Shown: positions 37,757-47,266 of the stretch, in pieces
How positions within the stretch are numbered: position 1 is the stretch's first letter
How the letters are laid out: every line of letters starts with the position of its first letter
From: Polaribacter sp. ALD11
GTDB taxonomy: Bacteria > Bacteroidota > Bacteroidia > Flavobacteriales > Flavobacteriaceae
Reading direction: 5' to 3'
NCBI RefSeq assembly: GCF_002831685.1
Contig: NZ_CP025119.1
Span: forward strand, 3,434,501 to 3,498,500
Length of the DNA stretch: 64,000 bases
Position numbers and translations under genes: made by a program
The notes under the pieces: model-generated
Told to the model about the DNA's origin: nothing
The model's input: only the letters and a program-made list of their open reading frames with translations
Databases searched by the model: none

Positions 37757-40456
37757 TTAAAACAACTTTCTATCTGGTGGCTTATTTTTATCCCACTTTA
37801 AATCAGATAAGACAGAAGATTTCACACCTATAAAAAAGGTGTAAGAAGAGTTTGTACCAAAAGGAACCCAATTAAAATTGAAATTCCAACTATCTAAATC
37901 TCTCGTGAAATTAAATCTAGAAAAAGTAAAAGCACCACCTTTAACATCATAACCAGAAGAATATCCCATTTTCCATTTTGGTGATAACTCTACATTACCA
38001 CTAAACATAATACTGTGTACTCCAATATTTCCACCATCAAGCCCATTATTAATATAATTAGTAGAATATGCTAAACTTATAGACCAAGGTATATCCGCAT
38101 TGTAAAGTTTTGCTGTTTTGTTTTTATCTTCGCCACTCGTATTTTTTGAGTTATTCATTTGGCCGAATCTATCAGTAGGATTAATATCTGCGCCAATAAC
38201 ATCTTGTGAGTTGTTAGGGTCTCTGTTTTTATCTTTTTTATCACCTTTTTTATCCTTTTTAAAATCTGCACTAGAAATAGAATAATTGGCGGTTAAACTT
38301 GCATTGGTTAATCTTAATCCTAAAAAGTTAGAATTAAATTCATTAATTCTAATAGGAGAACCTGTTGAAGAAGCAACAACTTTGTAAGGGTCTAAAGAAC
38401 CACTTAAATTTACAGATAACTTATCTTTAAACAAACGTGTTCCTGCAGAAAAGTTAACTTTAGACCAACGCAAACTATCTGCGGCCATGTTATAATTACT
38501 ACTAAAATTTAGGTTGTTTAAAAGCATTATTTTTTCATCCTCCTCATCACTATCAGGATCTTTAGGCGCAACTTTAGCTTCTAAAACGTTGTTTAAAGAG
38601 ATTCCTATAGAATTACTTAAGCCTGAGGAAGGGCCACCATATATTCCCTTGTCAAAAACAGTGTAATCTTTCAAATCGCTTGGGTTGTTACTAGCTTGCA
38701 CTTGTTTTAAGTATTTTTCTTCAAAATCTGGTCTGTAAGAATAAGATATAGAAGGTCTAAACGTATGTCTTATTCCTTTTAATCTCCCTTTTTTAAAGTT
38801 GAAAGTACCATAAATGTTTGTAGATAAACTTACACCAGTATTATATTCTCTAAAACTTTTGAAACCTCTTAGCGTATCTGTTACAATTTTGTTATTTGTA
38901 GCATCATATTCTTTTTCAATATAATCGAACTGCCATGTTTCTTCATAACTTACACTTGGTGATACAGTAAAGTATTTAAAAGCCTTAAAATTTGTACTTG
39001 TTCCGGTTTTATGTCGCATACCAGCTCTAGCAGTTTCAAACATTTTAGCCGTTAAAAAATCATCATCTGTAGTGTTAATTAAATATTTACTATCTAAAGT
39101 GTAATTAAAGCCCATTTTCTGAATAGGGTTCTTTTTTATACCATTTTTTCCTGCAAAAGGATACACTCTGTTCATGTTTACAGTTAAAGAAGGCAATGTC
39201 ATTGTAATTTCTTCTGTATTTGTGTTTTGCTGATGTTGGGCAGTAACATTCATATTAAAGGGAGTACCAACAAAAGTTTTACTATAGTTTACAGAAGAAC
39301 TAAGACTGTTCGTTTGTGTTTGTGCAACATTAAATTGATTTTGTGATTCTCTAAAAAACTTACTGCTTCCTAAGTTTACAGAGGCTGTAAATCTAGAATT
39401 CGGACTCGCTTTTGTGTCTTGATTATGGTTCCACCTAAGGTTAAATTTATTCGATTTACTAAAATCATCAAAACCACGAATTCCGTTGATGTTGTTTTCG
39501 AAACTAAAATTGAAAGTCCCATTAAAACGGTATCTTTTATTGTAATTTGAATTCGCTCTAAAACCCCAACTTCCGTTAGAATAAGCATCTCCAGTAATTC
39601 CTAAATCTACATAATCATTAATTGCAAAATAATATCCACCGTTTTGAAACCCAATACCTCTATCACTACTTCCAGTATCAAAAGCAGGAATTAGAAACCC
39701 AGAAACACTTGTTTGGGTAATAGGAAAATAAGCAAAAGGTAAGTAAACAGGTGTGGGTACATCTGCTATAAATAATTGACTACCACCAACAATTATTTTC
39801 TTTCCAGGAATAATTTTTGCTTTACTTGTTCCTATATAATAATCTAATTTTTCTGAAGTGGTAAATTTAATGTCTCTAACATAAATAGTAGAGTCATTTA
39901 CTCTTTTGGTTTTTTTACCAAATGTAAACATTTCACCTTGTTTGGTTTTTAAACCATAAATTAAAGCTTTCTTAGATTTAAAGTTATAAACAATAGAATC
40001 TTGCTCAGACTCTTCATTACCTTGTTTAAAAATAGGGCGCTGTATATAACCAGTACTATCAATAATTCCTTTTGCAAAAAGTGTGTTTTTAATATAATCT
40101 ACAACTATAATACCTGCTTTTAAATCTATATCTGTATAGGTAATATTTGCTTCGTTGTAAAGAGTTACAGTTTTGTTTTTGGCATTTTGTATAGTATGGT
40201 CTTTTGCAACATGTGTAATAATATCTTCAATAGTTTCTTTTGGTTTAATTGTATCTAAAGAAATTGTATCTTTTTCTCTGAGTAGTATAGTGTCTTTTTT
40301 TATTGTAGATGTACTATCTACCTTGTTTAAGGGAACAGAATCTTTCTTAACTATGGGAACCACTATTTTTTTAGTTGGTTTTATGTCCTGAGAAAACCCT
40401 AGCTTTGTAAAAAAGAGGCAGCAAAATAAAAGTATATATGATAGGTTTGTTTGCAA
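37757..40456 (-). CDS. lptD: LPS-assembly protein LptD-like outer membrane barrel
   Basis: 899 residues. A signal sequence is followed by a Lys/Ser/Thr/Pro-rich linker (about 25-80), an OstA-like jelly-roll (KNKTVTLYNEANITYTDIDLKAG, 90-230) and a long beta-barrel with motifs PVYLPFAYFPI and GFLIPAFDTGSSDRGIGFQNGGYYF. It inserts lipopolysaccharide into the outer leaflet. The start is TTG at 40456. There is no in-frame ATG up to the stop at 40528. An upstream start such as ATA at 40471 would add a Lys-containing N-terminus that suits a signal peptide better. It is divergent from the amidase gene. Confidence 0.88.
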   Translation of the reverse strand: MQTNLSYILLFCCLFFTKLGFSQDIKPTKKIVVPIVKKDSVPLNKVDSTSTIKKDTILLREKDTISLDTIKPKETIEDIITHVAKDHTIQNAKNKTVTLYNEANITYTDIDLKAGIIVVDYIKNTLFAKGIIDSTGYIQRPIFKQGNEESEQDSIVYNFKSKKALIYGLKTKQGEMFTFGKKTKRVNDSTIYVRDIKFTTSEKLDYYIGTSKAKIIPGKKIIVGGSQLFIADVPTPVYLPFAYFPITQTSVSGFLIPAFDTGSSDRGIGFQNGGYYFAINDYVDLGITGDAYSNGSWGFRANSNYNKRYRFNGTFNFSFENNINGIRGFDDFSKSNKFNLRWNHNQDTKASPNSRFTASVNLGSSKFFRESQNQFNVAQTQTNSLSSSVNYSKTFVGTPFNMNVTAQHQQNTNTEEITMTLPSLTVNMNRVYPFAGKNGIKKNPIQKMGFNYTLDSKYLINTTDDDFLTAKMFETARAGMRHKTGTSTNFKAFKYFTVSPSVSYEETWQFDYIEKEYDATNNKIVTDTLRGFKSFREYNTGVSLSTNIYGTFNFKKGRLKGIRHTFRPSISYSYRPDFEEKYLKQVQASNNPSDLKDYTVFDKGIYGGPSSGLSNSIGISLNNVLEAKVAPKDPDSDEEDEKIMLLNNLNFSSNYNMAADSLRWSKVNFSAGTRLFKDKLSVNLSGSLDPYKVVASSTGSPIRINEFNSNFLGLRLTNASLTANYSISSADFKKDKKGDKKDKNRDPNNSQDVIGADINPTDRFGQMNNSKNTSGEDKNKTAKLYNADIPWSISLAYSTNYINNGLDGGNIGVHSIMFSGNVELSPKWKMGYSSGYDVKGGAFTFSRFNFTRDLDSWNFNFNWVPFGTNSSYTFFIGVKSSVLSDLKWDKNKPPDRKLF

Positions 40457-40548
40457 TGCTTTTAATACTATTTTTGTATGTGAATGAAAATATGGCGTAA
40501 TATTTGAAACACCAAATTTAAGAATTCAAAATTAGTTAAATTTTATTG

Positions 40549-41634
40549 ATGCAATCCCAACAAAAACACAAAAATATTATCAAACTTAAAATTATTTTTC
40601 TACTGCTGTTCATATTTGTAAGTAACAGTGTATCAACCTATGCTCAAAAAGAGTATGTAGTTGTTTTAGACGCTGGCCATGGAGGTAAAGATCCAGGTAA
40701 CTTAGGAAACGGCTTTAAAGAAAAAAGTATTGCTTTAAAAGTGGCTTTAAAAGTTGGTGAAAAGTTAAAGCAGCATAAAGATGTGAAAGTAATTTTTACT
40801 AGAAAAAAAGATGTTTTTATAGATTTATGGAAAAGAGGAGATATTGCAAATCATGCAAAAGCAGATTTGTTTGTTTCTATTCATTGCGATTCTCATACGT
40901 CAAACGCTTATGGTGCAGGAACTTTTGTTTTAGGTTTAAGAGGAAACAAGAAAAACCTTGAAATAGCCAAAAGAGAGAATGCAGTTATTCTTTTAGAAGA
41001 TAATTTTAGAGATAAATATAAGGGTTTCGATCCTAATTCTGCAGAATCTGTAATTGGTTTATCATTACTTCAAGAAGAAAATTTAGATAAAAGTTTAGCT
41101 ATTGCAAGCTTAATTCAGAATAATTTTGCTTTTAAACTGAAAAGAAACAATAGAAAAGTAAAGCAAGATAATTTTCAGGTTTTAAGAGAAACTATAATGC
41201 CAAGTGTTTTAGTAGAATTAGGCTTCTTAACAAACAAAAAAGAAGGTAGGTTTTTAAATTCTAAAATAGGTCAAACAAAAATGGCCAATGAAATATCAGA
41301 CGCCATTTATAACTATATTAAAAACTTAAAACTAAATACTGTTATTGCAGAAGTTACCACTAAAGCACCTGTAAATGAAATTGAATTTAAAGTGCAAGTT
41401 GCATCAGGAAGAAATAAAATAGCCACAAAATCTTATAATTTTAAGGGCTTAAAGAACATAGAAAGAGTTCAGGTTGGTAGCTATTATAAATATTATTATG
41501 GCAATAGTTCTTCTTATAAATCTGTAGAAAAAGCAAGAAGAGTGGTACAGGCTAAAGGCTATAAAACTGCTTTTATTGTCGCCTTTAAAAATGGAAAAAA
41601 AATAGCCGTACAAGAGGCTTTAAAAATGCAGTAA
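40549..41634 (+). CDS. N-acetylmuramoyl-L-alanine amidase (AmiC type)
   Basis: 361 residues from the ATG at 40549. A signal peptide precedes an Amidase_3 domain: VVLDAGHGGKDPGN with Zn-binding His, KEKSIALKVALKVGEKL, FVSIHCDSHTS, and VLVELGFLTNKKEG with the catalytic Glu. A C-terminal SPOR-like region (FKVQVASGRNK... VQVGSYYKYYYGN) probably binds denuded glycan at the septum. It splits peptidoglycan cross-bridges in daughter-cell separation. mlaD lies 53 bases downstream with its own -7 box (TAATTTTG, 41664). Confidence 0.92.
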   Translation: MQSQQKHKNIIKLKIIFLLLFIFVSNSVSTYAQKEYVVVLDAGHGGKDPGNLGNGFKEKSIALKVALKVGEKLKQHKDVKVIFTRKKDVFIDLWKRGDIANHAKADLFVSIHCDSHTSNAYGAGTFVLGLRGNKKNLEIAKRENAVILLEDNFRDKYKGFDPNSAESVIGLSLLQEENLDKSLAIASLIQNNFAFKLKRNNRKVKQDNFQVLRETIMPSVLVELGFLTNKKEGRFLNSKIGQTKMANEISDAIYNYIKNLKLNTVIAEVTTKAPVNEIEFKVQVASGRNKIATKSYNFKGLKNIERVQVGSYYKYYYGNSSSYKSVEKARRVVQAKGYKTAFIVAFKNGKKIAVQEALKMQ

Positions 41635-41687
41635 AATTAACAGATTCTAATAAAAATTATTAGTAATTTTGTTGAAAACTTCTATAC

Positions 41688-42635
41688 ATGTCTAAAGAAT
41701 TAAAAACCGGAATTATTGCAGTAATTATTATTGTCATTTCTATTTGGGGATATAACTTCCTGAAAGGGCAAAATTTACTAGATCCTGGTTCTCGTACTTT
41801 TAAAGTTGAATATGGTAAAATTGGCGGGCTTACGAAGTCTAGTTCGGTTACTATCAATGGTTTAAAGGTTGGTAAGGTTGATAAAATTGAATTTGATAGA
41901 AGTGAGGAAAAAAGAGGTCATTTAATAGTAACTTTTATTGTTGATAATGATTTTGAGTTTTCTAAAAAAAGTATTGTTAGAATATATTCTCCTAATCCTT
42001 TAAGTGGTTCAAATTTAGCAGTAATACCTAGTTATGAAGGCGAAATGGCTGTTTCCGGAGATCTTTTAGAAGGTGAAATGGAAGAAAGCTTGTTTACTTC
42101 CATTGGTGAAAGATTAAATCCTCTGCAACAGAAAATAGAAAGTGTAATTGTTCGAGCAGATACATTGTTTAGTGGTGTAAATAGAATATTGAATGATGAA
42201 ACAATTGATGGTATTAATAGTTCTGTTTCTAACTTAGCTGGTACAATAGCAGATATTAGAAAAACCATTCAAGCTGTTAATTCGATGGTTGTAGACAATC
42301 AAGAAAACTTAAAAATTACCTTAGAAAATACTAAAAACATTACAAAAAACTTTAGTAAAGTATCCGATAGTTTAAATGCTGTAGACTTTAATAAAATTAT
42401 AAGTAAAGCAGAAGAAGCTGTTAGTAATTTTAATGAAATGTCTAAGAAAATAAATTCTGGAGATGGTACTATTGGTAAATTGATTAACGACAAAAGAATG
42501 TATGACAATTTAGAAGCTGCCACTAGAGAGTTAGAAGAATTATTAAGAGATATAAAGCTAAACCCAAAAAGATATATTCATTTCTCTATCTTTGGTAAAA
42601 GTCCAGAACCTTATGGCGAGGAAATCCAATACTAA
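41688..42635 (+). CDS. mlaD: MCE/MlaD-family lipid-binding protein
   Basis: 315 residues. One N-terminal membrane helix (about 7-27) precedes an MCE domain (FKVEYGKIGGLTKSSSVTINGLKVGKVDKIEF) and a long helical tail with hydrophobic heptads (about 130-290) that in MCE proteins forms a tube. It is the probable substrate-binding partner of MlaE/MlaF at 8356-9867, about 32 kb away. It follows the amidase gene. Confidence 0.9.
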   Translation: MSKELKTGIIAVIIIVISIWGYNFLKGQNLLDPGSRTFKVEYGKIGGLTKSSSVTINGLKVGKVDKIEFDRSEEKRGHLIVTFIVDNDFEFSKKSIVRIYSPNPLSGSNLAVIPSYEGEMAVSGDLLEGEMEESLFTSIGERLNPLQQKIESVIVRADTLFSGVNRILNDETIDGINSSVSNLAGTIADIRKTIQAVNSMVVDNQENLKITLENTKNITKNFSKVSDSLNAVDFNKIISKAEEAVSNFNEMSKKINSGDGTIGKLINDKRMYDNLEAATRELEELLRDIKLNPKRYIHFSIFGKSPEPYGEEIQY

Positions 42636-42658
42636 TTATAACCATTAGCACTATTTAA

Positions 42659-43975
42659 ATGCAATACTTACCAAACATCCTTTTTGCAATCGCATTAATT
42701 GCTGGTATCAGCTTTTTTGTGATGAATATTCGCAAAATTTTTAGAAATATAAATTTAGGAAAAGAGATTAATAGAACAGATAATAAACCACAACGTTGGA
42801 AAAATATGATTAAGATTGCTTTGGGGCAATCTAAAATGGTTAGAAGACCAGTCTCAGGTTTTTTACATATTATTGTTTATGTTGGTTTTATTATTATAAA
42901 CATCGAAGTTTTAGAAATTATTATTGACGGTTTATTAGGAACACACCGAATATTTCAAGGCTTTTTAGGTAACGCTTTTTACGGGTTTTTAATAGGAACT
43001 TTTGAAATTTTAGCCGCCTTGGTTTTTGTAGCTGTTGTTCTTTTTTGGACTCGTAGAAATATTGCAAACATAAAACGTTTCTTAAGTTCAGAAATGAAGG
43101 GGTGGCCAAAAATGGACGGAAATATGATTCTGTACTTCGAGATGGTTCTAATGACTCTTTTTATTGTAATGAACGCCACAGATACTACTTTTCAGCAAGC
43201 TGGAATCGGTAATCCGATAAGTCAGTTTATTGCACCTTTGTTTGATGGCTTTTCAGCAGAAGCAGTGCATACAATCGAAAGAACAGCTTGGTGGATTCAT
43301 ATTTTAGGAATATTAGTTTTCTTAAACTATTTATATTATTCTAAGCATTTACATATTTTGCTAGCTTTTCCAAACACCTTTTTTGCGAATTTGAATCCGA
43401 AAGGACAATTCACTAATTTAGAGTCGGTTACTGCTGAGGTTAAATTAATGATGGATCCAGATGCAGATCCTTACGCAACACCTGCAGAAGGAGCAGAAGC
43501 CGAAGTGCCAGAAAAGTTTGGCGCATCAGACGTTATCGATTTAAATAAGATGCAGCTTCTAAATGCATATACATGTACAGAATGTGGACGATGTACATCT
43601 GCTTGTCCTGCAAATTTAACAGGTAAAAAATTGTCTCCTCGTAAAATTATGATGGATACCAGAGATCGTCTAGAAGAGGTTGGTAGAAATATAGATGCAA
43701 ATGGAGGAACCTTTAAAGATGATGGCAAGCAATTATTAAACGACTACATTTTACCAGAAGAACTTTGGGCGTGTACAAGTTGTAATGCTTGTGTAGAAGA
43801 GTGTCCTGTAAATATAGATCCACTTTCTATTATTATGGACATGAGAAGGTATTTAGTAATGGAAGAAAGTGCTGCACCACAAGAACTAAATGCGATGATG
43901 AGTAACATCGAAAATAATGGTGCACCATGGCAGTACAACCAACAAGACAGGTTAAACTGGGCTAAAGAAGATTAG
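42659..43975 (+). CDS. Membrane-bound (4Fe-4S)-binding oxidoreductase subunit, heterodisulfide-reductase-like
   Basis: 438 residues. About five N-terminal helices (1-240) resemble the NarI/DsrM-type cytochrome b region, with histidines in helices (GFLHIIVYVG, WWIHILGILVF). The cytoplasmic end carries two ferredoxin clusters: CTECGRCTSACP (about 305-316) and CTSCNACVEECP (about 368-379). With the next gene it should form a two-subunit membrane electron-transfer complex linked to the quinone pool. The donor and acceptor are unknown. A 122-base spacer with hairpins separates the two genes. Confidence 0.85.
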   Translation: MQYLPNILFAIALIAGISFFVMNIRKIFRNINLGKEINRTDNKPQRWKNMIKIALGQSKMVRRPVSGFLHIIVYVGFIIINIEVLEIIIDGLLGTHRIFQGFLGNAFYGFLIGTFEILAALVFVAVVLFWTRRNIANIKRFLSSEMKGWPKMDGNMILYFEMVLMTLFIVMNATDTTFQQAGIGNPISQFIAPLFDGFSAEAVHTIERTAWWIHILGILVFLNYLYYSKHLHILLAFPNTFFANLNPKGQFTNLESVTAEVKLMMDPDADPYATPAEGAEAEVPEKFGASDVIDLNKMQLLNAYTCTECGRCTSACPANLTGKKLSPRKIMMDTRDRLEEVGRNIDANGGTFKDDGKQLLNDYILPEELWACTSCNACVEECPVNIDPLSIIMDMRRYLVMEESAAPQELNAMMSNIENNGAPWQYNQQDRLNWAKED

Positions 43976-43999
43976 TTTCGGTATTACAGTTATAGTCTT

Positions 44000-44062
44000 T
44001 AGGCTAATGTTAGCTTGAGTGATTTCGCTTTTTCACGAATCGTATCGAGAACAAAGATTTAC
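44000..44062. repeat. Hairpin-forming spacer, possible dispersed repeat
   Basis: AGGCTAA/TTAGCTT (44002-44017) and GATTTCG/CGAATC (44022-44042) can fold. The motif GAGTGATTTCGC...CGTATCGAGAAC is more GC-rich than its surroundings and resembles a spacer repeat I recall in other flavobacteria; this is from memory and not verified. A partial relative (TTCTCGAACTCAG) lies near 49771. Confidence 0.35.
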
Positions 44063-44097
44063 ATAAATAAACAATACAAGATTAAACATCAAAAGAT

Positions 44098-44877
44098 ATG
44101 AATGTACCAACAATGGCAGATATGATGGCTCAAGGAAAACAACCAGAAGTGTTGTTTTGGGTTGGTGCTGCAGGAAGTTATGATGATAGAGCAAAAAAAA
44201 TATCGAGAGCATTTGTAAAAATATTACATCATGCCAATGTTAGTTTTGCCGTTTTAGGAACAGAAGAATCATCTACAGGAGACGCAGCAAAAAGAGCAGG
44301 AAATGAGTTTTTGTTTCAGATGCAAGCAATGATGAATATTGAGGTTTTAAATGGGTATGAAGTTAAGAAAATTGTTACTTGCGATCCACATTCATTCAAT
44401 ACCTTAAAAAATGAATACCCAAGTTTAGGTGGTAAATATGAAGTTTTTCACCATACACAATTCATACAAGATTTAATTTCTGACGGTCGTTTAAAGATTG
44501 ATGAAAGCACATTACAGGGGAAAAGAGTCACCTTTCATGATCCTTGTTATTTAGGAAGAGGGAATGATGTTTATGAATCTCCAAGAGATTTAATTAGAAG
44601 ATTGGGTGTTAATTTAACAGAAATGAAACGCAGTAAATCTACCGCTTTATGTTGTGGTGCTGGTGGAGCTCAAATGTTTAAAGATGCAGAAAAAGGAGAT
44701 AAAGAAATTAATGTTTTAAGAACTGAAGATGCTTTAGAAACCAAACCAGACATTATTGCAACAGGTTGCCCATATTGTAACACAATGATGACAGATGGTA
44801 TTAAATTTAAGGAAAAAGAAGCAGAGGTAGTTGTTAAAGATATTGCAGAATTAATTGCAGAAGCAAATAACTTATAA
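44098..44877 (+). CDS. (Fe-S)-binding CCG-domain protein (HdrB/GlpC/LutA-like)
   Basis: 259 residues. Two cysteine-rich CCG-type segments bind a non-cubane Fe-S centre: VTFHDPCYLGRGNDVYESPR with STALCCGAGGAQMF, and the C-terminal ATGCPYCNTMM; an N-terminal half-motif (VTCDPHSFN) is less complete. It is the soluble partner of the membrane Fe-S protein upstream. The pair looks like an HdrD- or GlpC-type module, but the substrate is unknown. The SPOR lipoprotein starts one base after its stop. Confidence 0.85.
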   Translation: MNVPTMADMMAQGKQPEVLFWVGAAGSYDDRAKKISRAFVKILHHANVSFAVLGTEESSTGDAAKRAGNEFLFQMQAMMNIEVLNGYEVKKIVTCDPHSFNTLKNEYPSLGGKYEVFHHTQFIQDLISDGRLKIDESTLQGKRVTFHDPCYLGRGNDVYESPRDLIRRLGVNLTEMKRSKSTALCCGAGGAQMFKDAEKGDKEINVLRTEDALETKPDIIATGCPYCNTMMTDGIKFKEKEAEVVVKDIAELIAEANNL

Positions 44878-44878
44878 G

Positions 44879-45259
44879 ATGAAAAACATTTTTTTAGCAT
44901 TATTTTGTATCGTTTTATTTTCATGTACTAAAAATGAAAAGAAAGAAGTAGTTCCTGTTGAAAACACTGAGGTTAATGAGGTTGTAACTCCTGTTGAGGC
45001 TGAAGTTATAATAGAAGATAGGTTGGTGTTTACCGTTCAAATAGCAGCTTTACAAAACAAGAATAAAGTTTTAGCAAATCTGGAAAATATAAATGTTTTT
45101 TTAGAAAACGGATTGACGAAATATCGATTAGGGAGTTTCGAGACCTACAAAGAAGCTAGAAGCTTTAGAAATCAATTAATTACAAATTATAAAGGCGCAT
45201 TTGTGCAAGCTTTGTTAAATGATGCTCCAATAGTTATTTCAGAAGCTTTACAATATTAG
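44879..45259 (+). CDS. SPOR-domain lipoprotein
   Basis: 126 residues from MKNIFLALFCIVLFSC; the upstream in-frame extension overlaps the Fe-S gene and is rejected. The lipobox Cys is at residue 16. A Glu/Val-rich linker is followed by a SPOR-like fold (FTVQIAALQNKNKVLANLEN... YRLGSFETYKEARSFRNQL), which binds peptidoglycan glycans in related proteins. Its ATG lies one base after the upstream stop, so it is co-transcribed with the Fe-S gene. Confidence 0.8.
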   Translation: MKNIFLALFCIVLFSCTKNEKKEVVPVENTEVNEVVTPVEAEVIIEDRLVFTVQIAALQNKNKVLANLENINVFLENGLTKYRLGSFETYKEARSFRNQLITNYKGAFVQALLNDAPIVISEALQY

Positions 45260-45264
45260 TTTTT

Positions 45265-45774
45265 ATGACAGATTCTTTTCAGAATATTGCAGTCACTTCT
45301 TTTCCAGATATTACTAAAATCGATTTTAAATCAATAGATAATAGGTATTTAAAAGTGATTCTTATAAATACAAGCTTCATTTTTATAGCTCTTTTTGTTA
45401 TCATTTTCTTTATTAATTATAAAGATATCTTTGAGTTAGCAGAATATTCACTTTGGTTGTATCTTACCCTTGCTATTGTTTATGTTTCAATACTCTTTGT
45501 AAAAATTATTGAGTTTAAAAAAAGGAAATATGCCGTTAGGGAAAAAGACATTTCTTATCAAAAGGGTTATTTTCTCAGAAGCCTAACAACTGTTCCTTTC
45601 AATCGAATACAGCACGTAGAAATAGATGAAGGTCCTGTTTCTCGCTTTTTTAGTTTGGTTTCTTTAAGTGTTTTTACTGCTGGTGATAGTAGTGAAGATT
45701 TAAAGATTAGCGGACTTTTAAAAGAAGAAGCGGAGCAAATGAAAGAATTCATCAGTAATAAAATAGATGGATAA
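45265..45774 (+). CDS. PH-domain membrane protein (bPH2, YdbS-like)
   Basis: 169 residues. Two helices (about 30-50 and 57-77) are followed by a bacterial PH domain (DISYQKGYFLRSLTTVPFNRIQHVEIDEGPVSRFFSL), the usual YdbS layout. It overlaps the next, longer PH protein by 8 bases, the classic ydbS-ydbT arrangement. The function is poorly defined; relatives affect resistance to antimicrobial peptides in Bacillus. Confidence 0.85.
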   Translation: MTDSFQNIAVTSFPDITKIDFKSIDNRYLKVILINTSFIFIALFVIIFFINYKDIFELAEYSLWLYLTLAIVYVSILFVKIIEFKKRKYAVREKDISYQKGYFLRSLTTVPFNRIQHVEIDEGPVSRFFSLVSLSVFTAGDSSEDLKISGLLKEEAEQMKEFISNKIDG

Positions 45775-47266
45775 CACAGAAAACTTTAGTCAGTTTAGAA
45801 GACAATCTAAAAAAGGGATTCTTATCATTTATATAAATATTCTATACAAAGCATTAAAAGCTTTTTGGATTCTATTATTCCTTTTTATTCAAAAATTTTC
45901 TAAAATTTCAGAAACCACTCTTTTATACATTTACATAGGTGTTGGCGTATTGTTACTCTTTTTTTTAGTTAGAGCTTTTTTAGTTTTCAGAAATTTTCAA
46001 TTCAAAATAGAAAATCAACATTTTATATTAAAAAAAGGAATCCTCAAAAAAACACATACTTCTATTCCTTTTGATCGAATTCAGAATATTAATTTTAAGC
46101 AAAACATTATTCAGCAAATTATAAATGTGCATGAAGTAAATGTTGAGACAGCGGGCTCTAGTGAAGCCGAAATTTCAATTAAAGCATTGTCGTTTAAAGA
46201 AGCAAGTGCGTTAAAACAAGCAATTACCATTTACGATAAAGGGGCTGTTAATGTAGAGGTTGATTTAGAAGAAAAACCCTTGTTAAAGGTTGGTTTTTTA
46301 GCTTTGATAAAAGTAAGTCTCACAGAAAATCATTTACAGAGTTTGTTGCTTTTGTTTGCTATTCTAATAGGTTTCTTTCAACAAATTACCGAACTTTTCG
46401 ATAGTTTAGGTAAACAAGATCTTTTAGATGATTATATTACAGAGAACACTTCTTCATTAGAAACAAGCGTATTCTTAATAGTTGGTTTGCTTATTCTTTT
46501 AACTGTTATTGCCGTTTTAAGTTCTATAGTACGTGTGGTATTGCGTCATTTTAATTTAACGGTTTTTGTAAAAAATAATGCTTTAGAAATTTATCAAGGT
46601 TTAACAACTAAGAAGTCTGTAATTTTAAAGAAAGATAAAGTTCAACATATTACAATCTCTCACAATCCAATAAAAAAGAGGTTAGGTATTTCATTTATCA
46701 CTTTTAAACAAGCAATTAGTGGTAAAGTAAAGAAAAAACAAGATAAAGTTATTAAGATTGTTGGCTGTAAAACAGCGCAAATTTCAGCAATTAAAAACTT
46801 GCTTTATCCTGATGAAAATTTAGAGAACAGAGATAAAAATTATTCAGATTCTTATTATAAAATACGATTGTATGTAAGAGGTTTTTTAATTTTTTTACTA
46901 TTAAATGTTGGTCTTTATTTTTCAATCGAAAATAATTATGTTTTTTTTGTGAATACTTTGTTAATACCCATTTTTATCTTCTCAATAGAATTAAGTTTTA
47001 GAAAGAGGTATTATCTTTTTAATGAAGATTTGTTACTTGTAGGTCAGGGAACTATAGAAACGCACAAAACGTATTTGCCTTTTTTTAAAGTACAAAATAT
47101 AGAATTAAAACAAACTATTTTTCAAGCCAAAAAAAACGTTGCAGATGTAGTTTTTCAGACAGCATCTGGAAAAATAAAATTACCTTGCATTCCATTAGAG
47201 GAAGCTCAAAAAATATATAATTACACATTATTTAAAGTAGAAACTAGTCAGAAATCATGGATGTAA
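45767..47266 (+). CDS. PH-domain membrane protein (bPH2 repeats, YdbT-like)
   Basis: 499 residues with three bPH2 domains separated by paired helices. Each PH unit shows the same core: THTSIPFDRIQNINFKQNI, KKSVILKKDKVQHITISHNP and THKTYLPFFKVQNIELKQTI. This is the ydbT partner of the gene before it. Overlaps at both ends (8 bases with ydbS-like, 10 bases with menA) indicate one polycistronic unit with the menaquinone genes. Confidence 0.85.
   Translation: MDNTENFSQFRRQSKKGILIIYINILYKALKAFWILLFLFIQKFSKISETTLLYIYIGVGVLLLFFLVRAFLVFRNFQFKIENQHFILKKGILKKTHTSIPFDRIQNINFKQNIIQQIINVHEVNVETAGSSEAEISIKALSFKEASALKQAITIYDKGAVNVEVDLEEKPLLKVGFLALIKVSLTENHLQSLLLLFAILIGFFQQITELFDSLGKQDLLDDYITENTSSLETSVFLIVGLLILLTVIAVLSSIVRVVLRHFNLTVFVKNNALEIYQGLTTKKSVILKKDKVQHITISHNPIKKRLGISFITFKQAISGKVKKKQDKVIKIVGCKTAQISAIKNLLYPDENLENRDKNYSDSYYKIRLYVRGFLIFLLLNVGLYFSIENNYVFFVNTLLIPIFIFSIELSFRKRYYLFNEDLLLVGQGTIETHKTYLPFFKVQNIELKQTIFQAKKNVADVVFQTASGKIKLPCIPLEEAQKIYNYTLFKVETSQKSWM

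Noticed and set aside
42921..43179. Minus-strand frames inside the membrane Fe-S gene
   Set aside because: They are antisense to a gene with clear family motifs and show no domain or signal of their own.
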